From the NCBI RefSeq assembly GCF_030056795.1, contig NZ_JASHKQ010000020.1, positions 1 to 63,830 on the forward strand: a DNA stretch of 63,830 nt. The letters are read 5' to 3'. The notes under the pieces were generated by a model, which worked only from the letters and a program-made list of their open reading frames with translations, ran no database searches and was not told the origin of the DNA. Positions 25,633 through 34,011 of this stretch are shown here, piece after piece. The translations under genes were made by a program, and so were the position numbers. The stretch is from Rhodococcus sp. IEGM 1381 (lineage in GTDB: Bacteria; Actinomycetota; Actinomycetes; Mycobacteriales; Mycobacteriaceae). Each line of letters begins with the position of its first letter. Position 1 is the stretch's first letter.

Positions 25633-26535
25633 ATGGCAACCAACTCCACTCGCACCCTTCCAGGTCATTCCGCAGGCTCCACTCCCGCACCCCAAGGTCA
25701 TTCCGCAGGCTCCACTCCCGCCACCCTCCGAGAGCTCGTCGCCTCCGGACTCAATCCCAGCACCGTCTCGCGTCGCTTCACTCGCGTTCTGCCGACGGTC
25801 CACATGCGCGGGGAACCGTCGACGATGGATCGATGTCGCGCGATTTCACTGTGGCGCCCCGATGCCGTGCTCAGTCACCGGTCGGCCGCGTACCTGCGCG
25901 GTTGGACTACCGAGCCGTCCACTCTCGATGCAACCGTTCCTCGCACTGCACGGTTGCGGCCACCACCATGGCTTCGGCTGCACCGTCGGGCACTCGATTC
26001 CCGGCTCGTCGACGAGGTCGAGTCTCTGCCCTGCACCACTCCTGCGCAGACGATGCTCGATTGCCTGGCGGTACTCCCCGGCCCAGAGGCCGAGTTGCTG
26101 ATCGACGAGCGCCTGAAGTTCGGACTCGACCCCGCATCGCTCATGTGCCTACTCGAGCGGTTCCCGGGTCGACACGGCAACGCAGAGTTGGCTCGCCAGA
26201 TTCGGCTGGCAGTATCCAGGTTCGCCTCGGAACCGGAGCGGGCGTTGGGACGAGCGTTGCATCGAATAGGACTTCGCCTGGAGATGAACGCGGCGGTCGG
26301 TCCGTACGTCTGCGACCTCGTCGACCGCCGCAGCCGAACGATCATCGAAGTGGACGGACGCGAATTCCACAGTGCAGCAGAGGTATTCAGCAAGGACCGC
26401 CGCAGGCAGAATGCCCTGGTCCTCGACGGTTGGCTGGTGCTGCGCTACTCGGCATTCGATGTGCTCGCCGCGCCTGACGTCGTTGCAGGCGAAATCGCAG
26501 CGGTAATCCGGCGGCGTCGGGAATCGCGGCGATGA
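25633..26535 (+). CDS. DUF559 (VSR-like) endonuclease-domain protein
   Basis: A 300-aa protein with an AbiEi-like winged region (LRELVASGLNPSTVSRRFTR) and a C-terminal VSR-like endonuclease domain (about 215-295). The last shows the family pattern IIEVDGREFHS, then KDRRRQNALVLDGWLVLRYS. Its DNA target is unknown. The N-terminus before the winged region is odd: it is made of an 11-residue tandem unit (GHSAGSTPAPQ, GHSAGSTPATL) encoded by two copies of the dispersed repeat. The start at ATG 25633 is uncertain because native coding may begin after the repeats. Hairpins with the same core flank the gene. Confidence 0.75.
   Translation: MATNSTRTLPGHSAGSTPAPQGHSAGSTPATLRELVASGLNPSTVSRRFTRVLPTVHMRGEPSTMDRCRAISLWRPDAVLSHRSAAYLRGWTTEPSTLDATVPRTARLRPPPWLRLHRRALDSRLVDEVESLPCTTPAQTMLDCLAVLPGPEAELLIDERLKFGLDPASLMCLLERFPGRHGNAELARQIRLAVSRFASEPERALGRALHRIGLRLEMNAAVGPYVCDLVDRRSRTIIEVDGREFHSAAEVFSKDRRRQNALVLDGWLVLRYSAFDVLAAPDVVAGEIAAVIRRRRESRR
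25663..25718 (-). repeat. Dispersed element, GGAGTGGAGCCTGCGG core, copies 2 and 3 in tandem
   Basis: Two identical 23-bp copies at 25663-25685 and 25696-25718, 33 bp apart. The period is a multiple of three, so the plus-strand frame is kept and encodes a repeated SAGSTPA segment in the DUF559 protein. Confidence 0.85.
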
Positions 26536-26544
26536 CTGCAGACA

Positions 26545-26604
26545 ATGCTCCACTCCCCGGAGCGAGCACGAGGTTCATCGCGCCCGCTCCAAGGAGTGGA
26601 GCAT
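26545..26604. terminator. Hairpin right of the DUF559 gene, GAGTGGAGC core
   Basis: Perfect 12-bp arms, ATGCTCCACTCC at 26545-26556 and GGAGTGGAGCAT at 26593-26604, between convergent genes. It may terminate both, but the 36-base spacer and the matching left repeat suggest it belongs to a repeat family. Confidence 0.6.
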
Positions 26605-26619
26605 CGAGTGCAGGAAGGC

Positions 26620-27024
26620 TCAGATACGAACGCCGGTGTGCTCGTCGCTGGACGCCACCACGTGCGAGGTGATCGGAGCCCGACGCGACGCGACCACTCC
26701 GAGCGCGCCCATGGCGGCGATCACGAGTCCGCCGACGATGGCGAACAGGTCCGCGGCCAACAGTCCGGACGGGAACACCATCAATGCGGGAGACACCGCG
26801 AGCAGCAGACCGAGGCCCACGTGGGTCCAATGGCTCTGCCTCGACGAGGATCCGAGGGCCCACAGAGCGGAGGATGCGGCGAGTACGCCGAGTACGAGGA
26901 TGGCACCGGTGACTTCCTGGTCTCCCTGAACCGGGAGCCAGACGGTGGCTGCGACGAGAACAGCTCCGGTGACGAAGACGACGACGTCCCTGACGATTTC
27001 CGATGTGCGTTGACGGTTGGACAT
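26620..27024 (-). CDS. Small four-helix membrane protein, SPW-like
   Basis: A 134-aa protein with four predicted membrane segments (IVRDVVVFVTGAVLVAATVW, ILVLGVLAASSALWALG, VGLGLLLAVSPALMVF, LFAIVGGLVIAAMGALG). It resembles the SPW-repeat family of small actinobacterial membrane proteins, but no clear SPW tripeptide is seen. Function unknown. A 16-bp perfect palindrome lies 32 bp upstream and may be its operator. Confidence 0.65.
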   Translation of the reverse strand: MSNRQRTSEIVRDVVVFVTGAVLVAATVWLPVQGDQEVTGAILVLGVLAASSALWALGSSSRQSHWTHVGLGLLLAVSPALMVFPSGLLAADLFAIVGGLVIAAMGALGVVASRRAPITSHVVASSDEHTGVRI

Positions 27025-27055
27025 GGCCGCTCCTCGAAGTGCGTGGTGAATAGCT

Positions 27056-27071
27056 CGTATACCGGTATACG
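27056..27071. promoter_or_regulatory. 16-bp perfect palindrome, possible operator
   Basis: CGTATACCGGTATACG reads the same on both strands. It lies between the small membrane protein (minus, start 27024) and ramB (plus, start 27172), nearer the former. The cognate regulator is unknown. Confidence 0.55.
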
Positions 27072-27171
27072 CCTTTACTTCGGCTAATGTTCCCGATGAT
27101 CACCGAATTGTGATCCAGCAGCTAGTTGCGAACGGTGTTAAGGCAATTCTTCGCAGGCGTAGCCTGGCGAT

Positions 27172-28584
27172 ATGTCCAAGACCTTCGTCGGCGTGCGGCT
27201 ACGGCAGCTCCGCAGCGAACGCAGCATGAGCCAGGTGTCGCTGGCACAGAAGCTGGGGATCTCGGCCAGCTACCTCAACCAGATCGAGCACGATGTGCGC
27301 CCGCTGACGGTGCCGGTGCTACTCCGGATCTCCGAGGTGTTCGGCGTCGACACATCGTTCTTCTCCTCCGAGGACGACACCAGGTTGGTTGCCGAACTCC
27401 GTGAAGTGGCGCTCGATCAGGACATGGGTATCGACGCCGATGCACACGAGATCGCCCAGATGGTCAGCTCGCACCCACAGTTGGCGCGGGCAATGGTCAA
27501 CATGCATCGCCGATACCGCAATACGACGGCTCAGCTGCTGGCCGCGACCGAGGAACGCTTCTCCGACGGCAGTGGCAGTGGTTCGATCAGCAAGCCGCAC
27601 GAAGAAGTGCGCGACTACTTCTATCAGCGACAGAACTATCTGCACGATCTGGACACTGCGGCGGAGGCACTGACCTCGAGGATCCGATTGAATCGCGCCG
27701 ACGTGGGCGGCGAGATCGCCAAACGGCTCCGAACGGTGCACGACGTGCAGATAGTCAATCGCATCGACCTCGGCGAGAACGTATTGCACCGTTTCGACCC
27801 GCAGACGCGAGTGCTGGAGATTTCATCACATCTGTCCGGTGGGCAGAAGGTGTTCAGATACGCCGCCGAACTGGCCTACCTCGAATGCGGAGATCTCCTG
27901 AACAAGATGGCCGAGGAAGGCAATTTCTCCAGCGAGTCGTCGAAGAAGCTGGCGGTGCTCGGCTTCGCGAACTACTTCGCTGCCGCGACGGTGTTGCCGT
28001 ACAACCACTTCCACGACGTCGCCGAGGATTTCCGCTACGACATTGAGCGGCTCTCCGCCTTCTTCTCGGTCAGCTACGAGACCATCTGCCATCGACTTTC
28101 CACCCTGCAGAGGCCCGAGTTGCGGGGCGTGCCGTTCTCGTTCGTCCGCGTGGATCGTGCGGGCAACATGTCGAAACGGCAGTCCGCCACCGGCTTTCAC
28201 TTCTCGTCGAGTGGCGGCACGTGCCCACTGTGGAATGTGTACGAAACGTTCGCCTATCCCGGCAAGATCATGACGCAGATCGCCGAGATGCCCGACGGCC
28301 GCAGCTATTTGTGGATCGCGCGCACCGTGGAGCGGCGAGCCGCGCGGTACGGCCAGCCGGGTAAGACCTTTGCCATCGGCCTCGGTTGCGAACTGCGCCA
28401 CGCCGGCAGGCTCGTGTACGCCGACGGACTGGATGTGCAGGGCTCGGCGGCCGCCACGCCGATCGGAGCGGGTTGCCGAGTCTGCGAACGCTCGAACTGC
28501 CCGCAGCGCGCCTTCCCACCGCTCGGCAAGGATCTCGACATAGACGAGCACCGCAGTTCGGTGTCCCCGTACCTCGTTCGCTGA
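27172..28584 (+). CDS. ramB: RamB-type regulator of acetate/glyoxylate metabolism (XRE, ScfR family)
   Basis: A 470-aa regulator. The N-terminal XRE helix-turn-helix (SQVSLAQKLGISASYLNQIEHDVRP, about 20-45) is followed by a central DUF955-like region with YAAELAYLECG. The C-terminal domain has conserved cysteines (CRVCERSNCPQRAFPP) that may bind metal or sense redox. In corynebacteria and mycobacteria it represses aceA under glycolytic growth. Its position near aceA matches M. tuberculosis Rv0465c-Rv0467. ATG 27172 chosen by fit to the HTH. Confidence 0.92.
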   Translation: MSKTFVGVRLRQLRSERSMSQVSLAQKLGISASYLNQIEHDVRPLTVPVLLRISEVFGVDTSFFSSEDDTRLVAELREVALDQDMGIDADAHEIAQMVSSHPQLARAMVNMHRRYRNTTAQLLAATEERFSDGSGSGSISKPHEEVRDYFYQRQNYLHDLDTAAEALTSRIRLNRADVGGEIAKRLRTVHDVQIVNRIDLGENVLHRFDPQTRVLEISSHLSGGQKVFRYAAELAYLECGDLLNKMAEEGNFSSESSKKLAVLGFANYFAAATVLPYNHFHDVAEDFRYDIERLSAFFSVSYETICHRLSTLQRPELRGVPFSFVRVDRAGNMSKRQSATGFHFSSSGGTCPLWNVYETFAYPGKIMTQIAEMPDGRSYLWIARTVERRAARYGQPGKTFAIGLGCELRHAGRLVYADGLDVQGSAAATPIGAGCRVCERSNCPQRAFPPLGKDLDIDEHRSSVSPYLVR

Positions 28585-28601
28585 GAAGAAGGAGAATTCC
28601 A

Positions 28602-29375
28602 ATGACGCGAGTCGGCGTTGTACTCAGACCGGAAATTGCCCCGGAGGCACTGATCGAAGCAGCGCGTGCGGCCGACGCCGCGGGCGTCGACGAGGTGTGG
28701 CTGTGGGAAGACTGCTTCTTCTCCGGCGGACTGTCCACTGCTGCAATGATTCTCGCGAATACCGAACGCGTGAAGGTCGGTATCGGGGTCTTGCCCACTC
28801 CGATGCGGAACGTGGCGTCAACGGCCATGGAGATCGCCACTGTTGCCCGAGTCCATCCGGGTCGGTTCCGCGTGGGACTCGGTCACGGGGTCCAGTCGTG
28901 GATGGCTCAGATCGGCGCGCGAGTGCAGTCTCCGCTGACGTTGCTGAGCGAGCAGATGGCCGCGCTGACGAGTCTGCTGGCGGGCGACATGGTCAGTGTC
29001 CAAGGACGATATGTCTCACTCGACGGGGTGAAGTTGAACTGGCCGCCGATGCAACCACCGCCCCTTCTCGTCGGTGCGACCGGGCCGAAGACGCTCGCCC
29101 TGAGCGGTCGACACAGTGTCGGAACAATTCTCACCAGCGAGACGACACCGGAACAGCTCCGCTCAGCCATCGAGCACATAGACGGTTGACCCGACCACGA
29201 CGTGGTCGTCTATGTGTCGGTCGGGTCCGATTCGGATGTGGCCCCGGGCGCTATCCAACGCTGGATCGACGCAGGAGCCACCACCGTTGTGCTCGAACCC
29301 TCTGCGGAAGAAGCGGATCCGACCACTTTGTTCGCGCATGCCGCGTCCTTGACGGCACATTTCAGCTCGCAGTGA
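28602..29375 (+). pseudogene. LLM-class flavin-dependent oxidoreductase interrupted by an in-frame TGA
   Basis: The first 195 codons encode a luciferase-like F420/FMN oxidoreductase (MTRVGVVLRPEIAPEALIEA, then HPGRFRVGLGHGVQSWM). A TGA at 29187-29189 ends it early. The same frame goes on for 61 more codons (VVVYVSVGSDS..., RWIDAGATTVVLEP) and ends at TGA 29373, giving a length close to the family norm. The simplest reading is a nonsense mutation. It starts 17 bp after ramB with GAAGGAG upstream. Confidence 0.78.
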
Positions 29376-29398
29376 AGATGCACTCGCGGTGAGCACAC

Positions 29399-30394
29399 CT
29401 ACTGCTCTCGCAAGAACCGCCCCGCATCTGCGAACGCCCGTGCTCGACGCGTCAGCGTGGGTGGCGCGGGCGGCTCGCCTCGCCACAAGCGGTAGAGGGT
29501 GCTCATGCTCAGGATGAGTCGTTCCGGTGAGTCCCAGTGGGCGTACTGCCCGAATTCGCCTGATTTCAGCAGGTTCAGGGCCGCGTCGGTCGATCCGAGC
29601 CCGGCGTCGAAGCAGCTGCGTCCGGCCTCGGACACCCAGCTCCAGTAATTACGGACGGCGCGGATCTCGTCTGTGCCGCACAGAGGGCCGTGGCCGGGAA
29701 CGTAGACGGCTGCATCGAGTTCGAGGAGGTGGTCGAGGGCATCGATCCAGTTCTGCAGCGGTCCGTGCCAGAGCACCGGTGTGGCGTCGATGAACAGCAG
29801 GTCGCCGGCGAACACGACTCCGACATCGGGTAGGTGAGCAATGAGGTCGCCCTCGGTGTGCGCCGGTCCGAGGTAGCGCAGGTGGACGGATCGACCTGCG
29901 ACGTCGATGGTTTCGGTGGTTTCGAAGGTGTGGTCGGGCAGCCGCGGCAGTGAGCTCGGGAAGGTGGCATCGCCCCGGACTCGGTTCATGTACGAGCCCA
30001 TTGCTCCGAGCGGTCCGGGCACCCACCCGACCTTGCCGCCGAAGGACGCGAACGCGTCGACCCCTTTGGGTGGTGTTTCTTCCTTCATCGCGTGCAGTGA
30101 CGCGGCGCTGGTGGTGATGCGGGCGGAGGCGGGAACGGTGTCGTTTCCCCACCAGTGATCGCCGTCGGAGTGGGTGTTGAGCACTTCGGTGATCGGCGCA
30201 TCGGTGATCAGTTCGGCAGTATCGGCGGCGACGCGCGCTGCCCAATTTGTGTCCCAGACAGTGTCGATCAACATCGACGCTCCGCCCGGCCCCACGATCA
30301 GTCCGGTGTTGGTCTGTCCCCAACTGCCGGGCGGCCGCATGAAAGCCCAGGTCCCATCGGCGATCTGCCGGTATCCCACCTCTGTGTCCGTCAC
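29399..30394 (-). CDS. MBL-fold metallo-hydrolase
   Basis: A 331-aa hydrolase with the zinc motif THSDGDHWWG (about 75-84), a later metal His in GPAHTEGD, and Asp in FAGDLLF. The order matches glyoxalase II-like MBL enzymes. The substrate is unknown. It follows mqo by 9 bp on the same strand and is probably co-transcribed. Confidence 0.85.
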   Translation of the reverse strand: MTDTEVGYRQIADGTWAFMRPPGSWGQTNTGLIVGPGGASMLIDTVWDTNWAARVAADTAELITDAPITEVLNTHSDGDHWWGNDTVPASARITTSAASLHAMKEETPPKGVDAFASFGGKVGWVPGPLGAMGSYMNRVRGDATFPSSLPRLPDHTFETTETIDVAGRSVHLRYLGPAHTEGDLIAHLPDVGVVFAGDLLFIDATPVLWHGPLQNWIDALDHLLELDAAVYVPGHGPLCGTDEIRAVRNYWSWVSEAGRSCFDAGLGSTDAALNLLKSGEFGQYAHWDSPERLILSMSTLYRLWRGEPPAPPTLTRRARAFADAGRFLREQ

Positions 30395-30403
30395 TGGCTC
30401 AGG

Positions 30404-31726
30404 CTAGCCGGTGAGCCACTCACGTAGGCGAGAGTCCCACTGTCGTTCGGGGAAGCATCTGTTCAGCACCTCGATCATGATGGGTACGGCCGTCGATGCC
30501 CCGGGGGATGCACCGAGTACGGATGCGATGGTGCCGTCCTGCGAGGCAATCACTTCGGTGCCGAACCGCAGTTCCCCGTTCTTGACGATCTGGGCACGCT
30601 GACCGGCACTGACGATGGACCAGTCGGCCGAATCAGCGCCCGGCACGAACTCACGTAGTGCGGCAATCTTCTTTCCTCGGGTCGCGGTCAACTCGGAGAG
30701 CAGGAGCCCGATCAACGGCGTGTTGGCCCGGGCCATCGACAGCAGCGATCCGACATTGTCGCGGGTGATCGAACCCGGAAGATCCAGCAGTGATCCGTGT
30801 TTCAGGAACTTGGGGTTCGCGCCGGCGTACGGGCCGAACAGAAGGGAGCGCTGCCCGTCTACGATGCGAGTGTCCAGGTGCGGCACCGACATCGGCGGCG
30901 CACCGATAGGCGGCGTCCCGTACACCTTGGCGTCGTGGCGATCGACCACCTCGGGCCCGTCGCAGCGCAGAAACTGTCCACTGATCGGCATCAGCCCGAA
31001 GCCACGCGCATCGGGAATTCCGGCTCTGCGCAGCAACTTCAGGGCCCAGCCACCGGCACCGACGAAAACGAATCGAGCGCGCTCCACCGGTCGACCACCT
31101 CGAACGTCGAGTCGCCAAGATCCATCCCGATCCTGCGAAAGCCCTCGTACTTCCCGTCCGGTCTCCACGCGTGCCCCTGCCATTGTCATGGCTTCGAACA
31201 GCTGCCGCGTCGCTGCGCCGAAGTCGACGTCGGTACCCGTTACGTCTCGGGTCGCAGCCCAGCTACCGGTGCGGCCCTCGGCAACCAGCGGCGACCACTG
31301 CTGCAGCACCGCAGCGTCTTCGGTGTACTCCATCGACTCGAACATCGGGTGACTGCTCAGCGCACGATGCCGAGCGCGGAGGAATTCGACGTCGTCTGAG
31401 CCCTGGACCAGAGTCATATGCGGCACCGGGCGCACGAAGTCGGCTCGGGGCAACGTCGACCAGAAACGTCGAGTCGTCGCGAACTGCTCAGCGATCCGCA
31501 CGGCACGGTCGATGTCGACAGAACCGTCGGATCGCATTGTGGTGTAGTTGGTTTCGCACAGACCGGCATGTCCGGTTCCGGCGTTGTTCCACCCGTCGGA
31601 TGCTTCCGCAGCCACCCGAGGAAGGCGCTCGAGCACCCGAATCGACCAGGTTGGTTCCAGTTTCTGCAGCAGCGTCCCGAGCGTTGCGCTCATGATTCCG
31701 CCGCCGACAAGAATGACGTCGTCCAC
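30404..31726 (-). CDS. mqo: Malate:quinone oxidoreductase
   Basis: Oxidises malate to oxaloacetate at the membrane and passes electrons to quinone. The 440-aa FAD protein has the N-terminal dinucleotide motif ILVGGGIMSATLG and the family block SDGWNNAGTGHAGLCETNYT. It is shorter than classical Mqo (about 490-500 aa), so it may be a compact variant with some difference in function. The divergent TetR gene is 70 bp away. Confidence 0.85.
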   Translation of the reverse strand: MDDVILVGGGIMSATLGTLLQKLEPTWSIRVLERLPRVAAEASDGWNNAGTGHAGLCETNYTTMRSDGSVDIDRAVRIAEQFATTRRFWSTLPRADFVRPVPHMTLVQGSDDVEFLRARHRALSSHPMFESMEYTEDAAVLQQWSPLVAEGRTGSWAATRDVTGTDVDFGAATRQLFEAMTMAGARVETGREVRGLSQDRDGSWRLDVRGGRPVERARFVFVGAGGWALKLLRRAGIPDARGFGLMPISGQFLRCDGPEVVDRHDAKVYGTPPIGAPPMSVPHLDTRIVDGQRSLLFGPYAGANPKFLKHGSLLDLPGSITRDNVGSLLSMARANTPLIGLLLSELTATRGKKIAALREFVPGADSADWSIVSAGQRAQIVKNGELRFGTEVIASQDGTIASVLGASPGASTAVPIMIEVLNRCFPERQWDSRLREWLTG

Positions 31727-31796
31727 CGTCGGCCCCTTTCTCGTACTAAGTACAAGTCACGCTAGCACCGACTCGTACACCTGTATAGTTTTGCCG

Positions 31797-32474
31797 ATGC
31801 CACGCCTGAGCAGGACTGCCGTCGTCGACGCCGCTCTCGACGTCGCCTATCGCCACGGCTTGGACTCGCTCACCATCCGCAAGATCGCCACCGAACTCGA
31901 CGTCTCCCCCATGGCGATCTACTGGCATGTGAAGAACAAGGACGAGCTGCTCGACGCCATGGGCGACCGCGTATGCCAAGATCTCGCACTCACCGTCGAT
32001 CCCGCCGCCCCGTGGTGGCAGCAGCTACGCACCGTGCTCGAGGATTTCATGCGCGCCTTGCGAGCCCACCCGGGCGCAGCCGACATCGTTGTTCCTCGAA
32101 TGCTGTTTTCCCCCAACAGCAGAGAGGCGATGGAGTTGGCGCTGAAGGCTCTCGGCGAGGCCGGCTTCTCCCTTCCCGACGCCACCCAACTCGCCCGCCA
32201 TGGCGTCCGGGTCGCCATCTCGCTCATCACCGAGCCCTTGTTCACCGGCCCCCTCTCCAACGCCGTCGAGGTCGAGCCGGAGCGTCGGGCACACGTCGAG
32301 CAGGAGGTGGCGTCGACGATGGAATCACTCGATCCAGAAGAGTTCCCGAACATCCTGGCGTCGGCCGAACATCTCGGCGATCCCACCTCCCGGCCAGCGT
32401 TCGAGAAGCTCGGTCTCGAGACGTATATCGCCGGCGTCAGAGCGCTCGCCGACGACCGTGACATTTCGTCCTGA
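31797..32474 (+). CDS. TetR-family transcriptional regulator
   Basis: A 225-aa regulator of the TetR/AcrR family with a C-terminal domain of the TetR_C type. The DNA-binding helices are LTIRKIATELDVSPMAIYWHVKNKDELL (about 25-52). It is divergent from mqo with a 70-bp gap that holds GTACTAAGTAC and TACACCTGTA half-palindromes, likely operators. It could control mqo and/or the aldehyde dehydrogenase gene 97 bp downstream. Confidence 0.88.
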   Translation: MPRLSRTAVVDAALDVAYRHGLDSLTIRKIATELDVSPMAIYWHVKNKDELLDAMGDRVCQDLALTVDPAAPWWQQLRTVLEDFMRALRAHPGAADIVVPRMLFSPNSREAMELALKALGEAGFSLPDATQLARHGVRVAISLITEPLFTGPLSNAVEVEPERRAHVEQEVASTMESLDPEEFPNILASAEHLGDPTSRPAFEKLGLETYIAGVRALADDRDISS

Positions 32475-32571
32475 TCGATCACGACACACTGGACATCTTG
32501 TCGGGTGGCGAAGTCTCGTCCGTAGGTGCAGGCTTTGCAGAACCGAAACAGTCGACGCTAGGGGTTCAGTG

Positions 32572-34011
32572 ATGACGGTGCCTGTCCTGCAGAACTACAT
32601 CGACGGGGCGTTCGTCACGCCGTCGGGTACCGAGATGCTCGATGTGATCAGTCCGGTGGACGAGACTGTCGTCGCCCACTCCCCCATCTCCGACGCGGCC
32701 GACGTCGAGGCCGCAATGTCGGCCGCCGCCAGCGCATTCGAGACCTGGGGCAAGACGACGCCGAGTGAGCGGCAGAAGGTGCTACTGAAGCTCGCCGACG
32801 CCATCGAGGCGCACAGCGACGAGATCGTAGAAGCGCAGAGCCGCAACACCGGCCAGCCCAAGGCCACCATCGCCGCCGAGGAAGTCACTGTCGGCGCAGA
32901 TCAGATTCGGTTCTTCGCAGGCGCGGCGCGGATGCTCGAGGGCAAGTCGGCGGGCGAGTACATGGACGGCTTCACCTCGTACGTGCGCCGCGAACCGATC
33001 GGAGTCGTCGGCCAGGTGACCCCGTGGAACTACCCGTTCATGATGGCGATCTGGAAGATCGGGCCCGCCTTGGCCGCCGGCAACACGATCGTGCTCAAAC
33101 CCAGTGACACCACCCCCGAGAGCACGTTGGTGCTCGCGAAGCTGTCCAAGGGCATCGTTCCGGACGGCGTGCTCAACGTCGTCCTCGGCAACGGCGGCAC
33201 CGGTGCGGCGATCGTGGAACACAAGACTCCAGGCCTGGTGTCGATCACCGGATCCGTGCGCGCCGGCATCGCCGTGGCAGTGGCCGCCGCCAAGCAGCTC
33301 AAGCGGGCGCACCTCGAACTCGGCGGCAAGGCACCGGCGATCGTCTTCGACGACGTCGACATCACCAAGGCCGCCGACGGCATCGCCGAGGCCGCGTTCT
33401 TCAACGCCGGTCAGGATTGCACCGCCGTCACCCGCGTGCTGGTGCACGAGTCGGTACACGACACCCTCGTCGATGCCCTTGTGTCCAAGGCGAAGACACT
33501 GAAAGTCGGACTCCCCGACGACCCCGACACCTTCCTCGGACCACTGAACAACGTCAACCATTTCGGTCAGGTGAGCGCCAAGGTCGAGGGCATCGGTGCA
33601 CATGCCACCATCGTCACCGGCGGCAAGCGCATCGGCGACAAGGGTTTCTTCTTCGAGCCCACCATCATCACGGGCGTGCAGCAGTCCGATCCCATCGTGC
33701 AGGAAGAGACGTTCGGCCCAGTTCTCACGGTGCAGAAATTCGCCGACGAGGCCGAGGCGATCGCTCTCGCCAACGATGTGGACTTCGGTCTCGCATCGAG
33801 CGTGTGGACCTCCGATCACGCACGCACACTTCGTGTGTCGGCAGCTCTGGACTTCGGTGCCGTCTGGGTCAACTGCCACATCCCGTTGGTGGCCGAAATG
33901 CCGCACGGCGGATTCAAGTACTCCGGTTACGGCAAGGACCTCTCGGCCTACGGTGTCGAGGACTACACCCGCATCAAGCACGTCATGAGCTCGACGGAGA
34001 CCATCGCATGA
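32572..34011 (+). CDS. Aldehyde dehydrogenase, probable gamma-aminobutyraldehyde dehydrogenase
   Basis: A 479-aa NAD(P) aldehyde dehydrogenase. Catalytic residues are Glu249 (HLELGGKAP) and Cys283 (GQDCTA); the coenzyme loop is PWNYPF at 151-156. The overall sequence is close to the PuuC/PatD group that oxidises 4-aminobutanal to GABA. The next gene, a copper amine oxidase, overlaps by ATGA, which supports amine-derived aldehydes as substrates. The start at ATG 32572 has an upstream GGGG. Confidence 0.88.
   Translation: MTVPVLQNYIDGAFVTPSGTEMLDVISPVDETVVAHSPISDAADVEAAMSAAASAFETWGKTTPSERQKVLLKLADAIEAHSDEIVEAQSRNTGQPKATIAAEEVTVGADQIRFFAGAARMLEGKSAGEYMDGFTSYVRREPIGVVGQVTPWNYPFMMAIWKIGPALAAGNTIVLKPSDTTPESTLVLAKLSKGIVPDGVLNVVLGNGGTGAAIVEHKTPGLVSITGSVRAGIAVAVAAAKQLKRAHLELGGKAPAIVFDDVDITKAADGIAEAAFFNAGQDCTAVTRVLVHESVHDTLVDALVSKAKTLKVGLPDDPDTFLGPLNNVNHFGQVSAKVEGIGAHATIVTGGKRIGDKGFFFEPTIITGVQQSDPIVQEETFGPVLTVQKFADEAEAIALANDVDFGLASSVWTSDHARTLRVSAALDFGAVWVNCHIPLVAEMPHGGFKYSGYGKDLSAYGVEDYTRIKHVMSSTETIA

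Noticed and set aside
29187..29189. TGA as selenocysteine in the LLM oxidoreductase
   Set aside because: No SECIS-like hairpin or Sec motif is evident, and this family is not known to use selenocysteine. A nonsense change is simpler.
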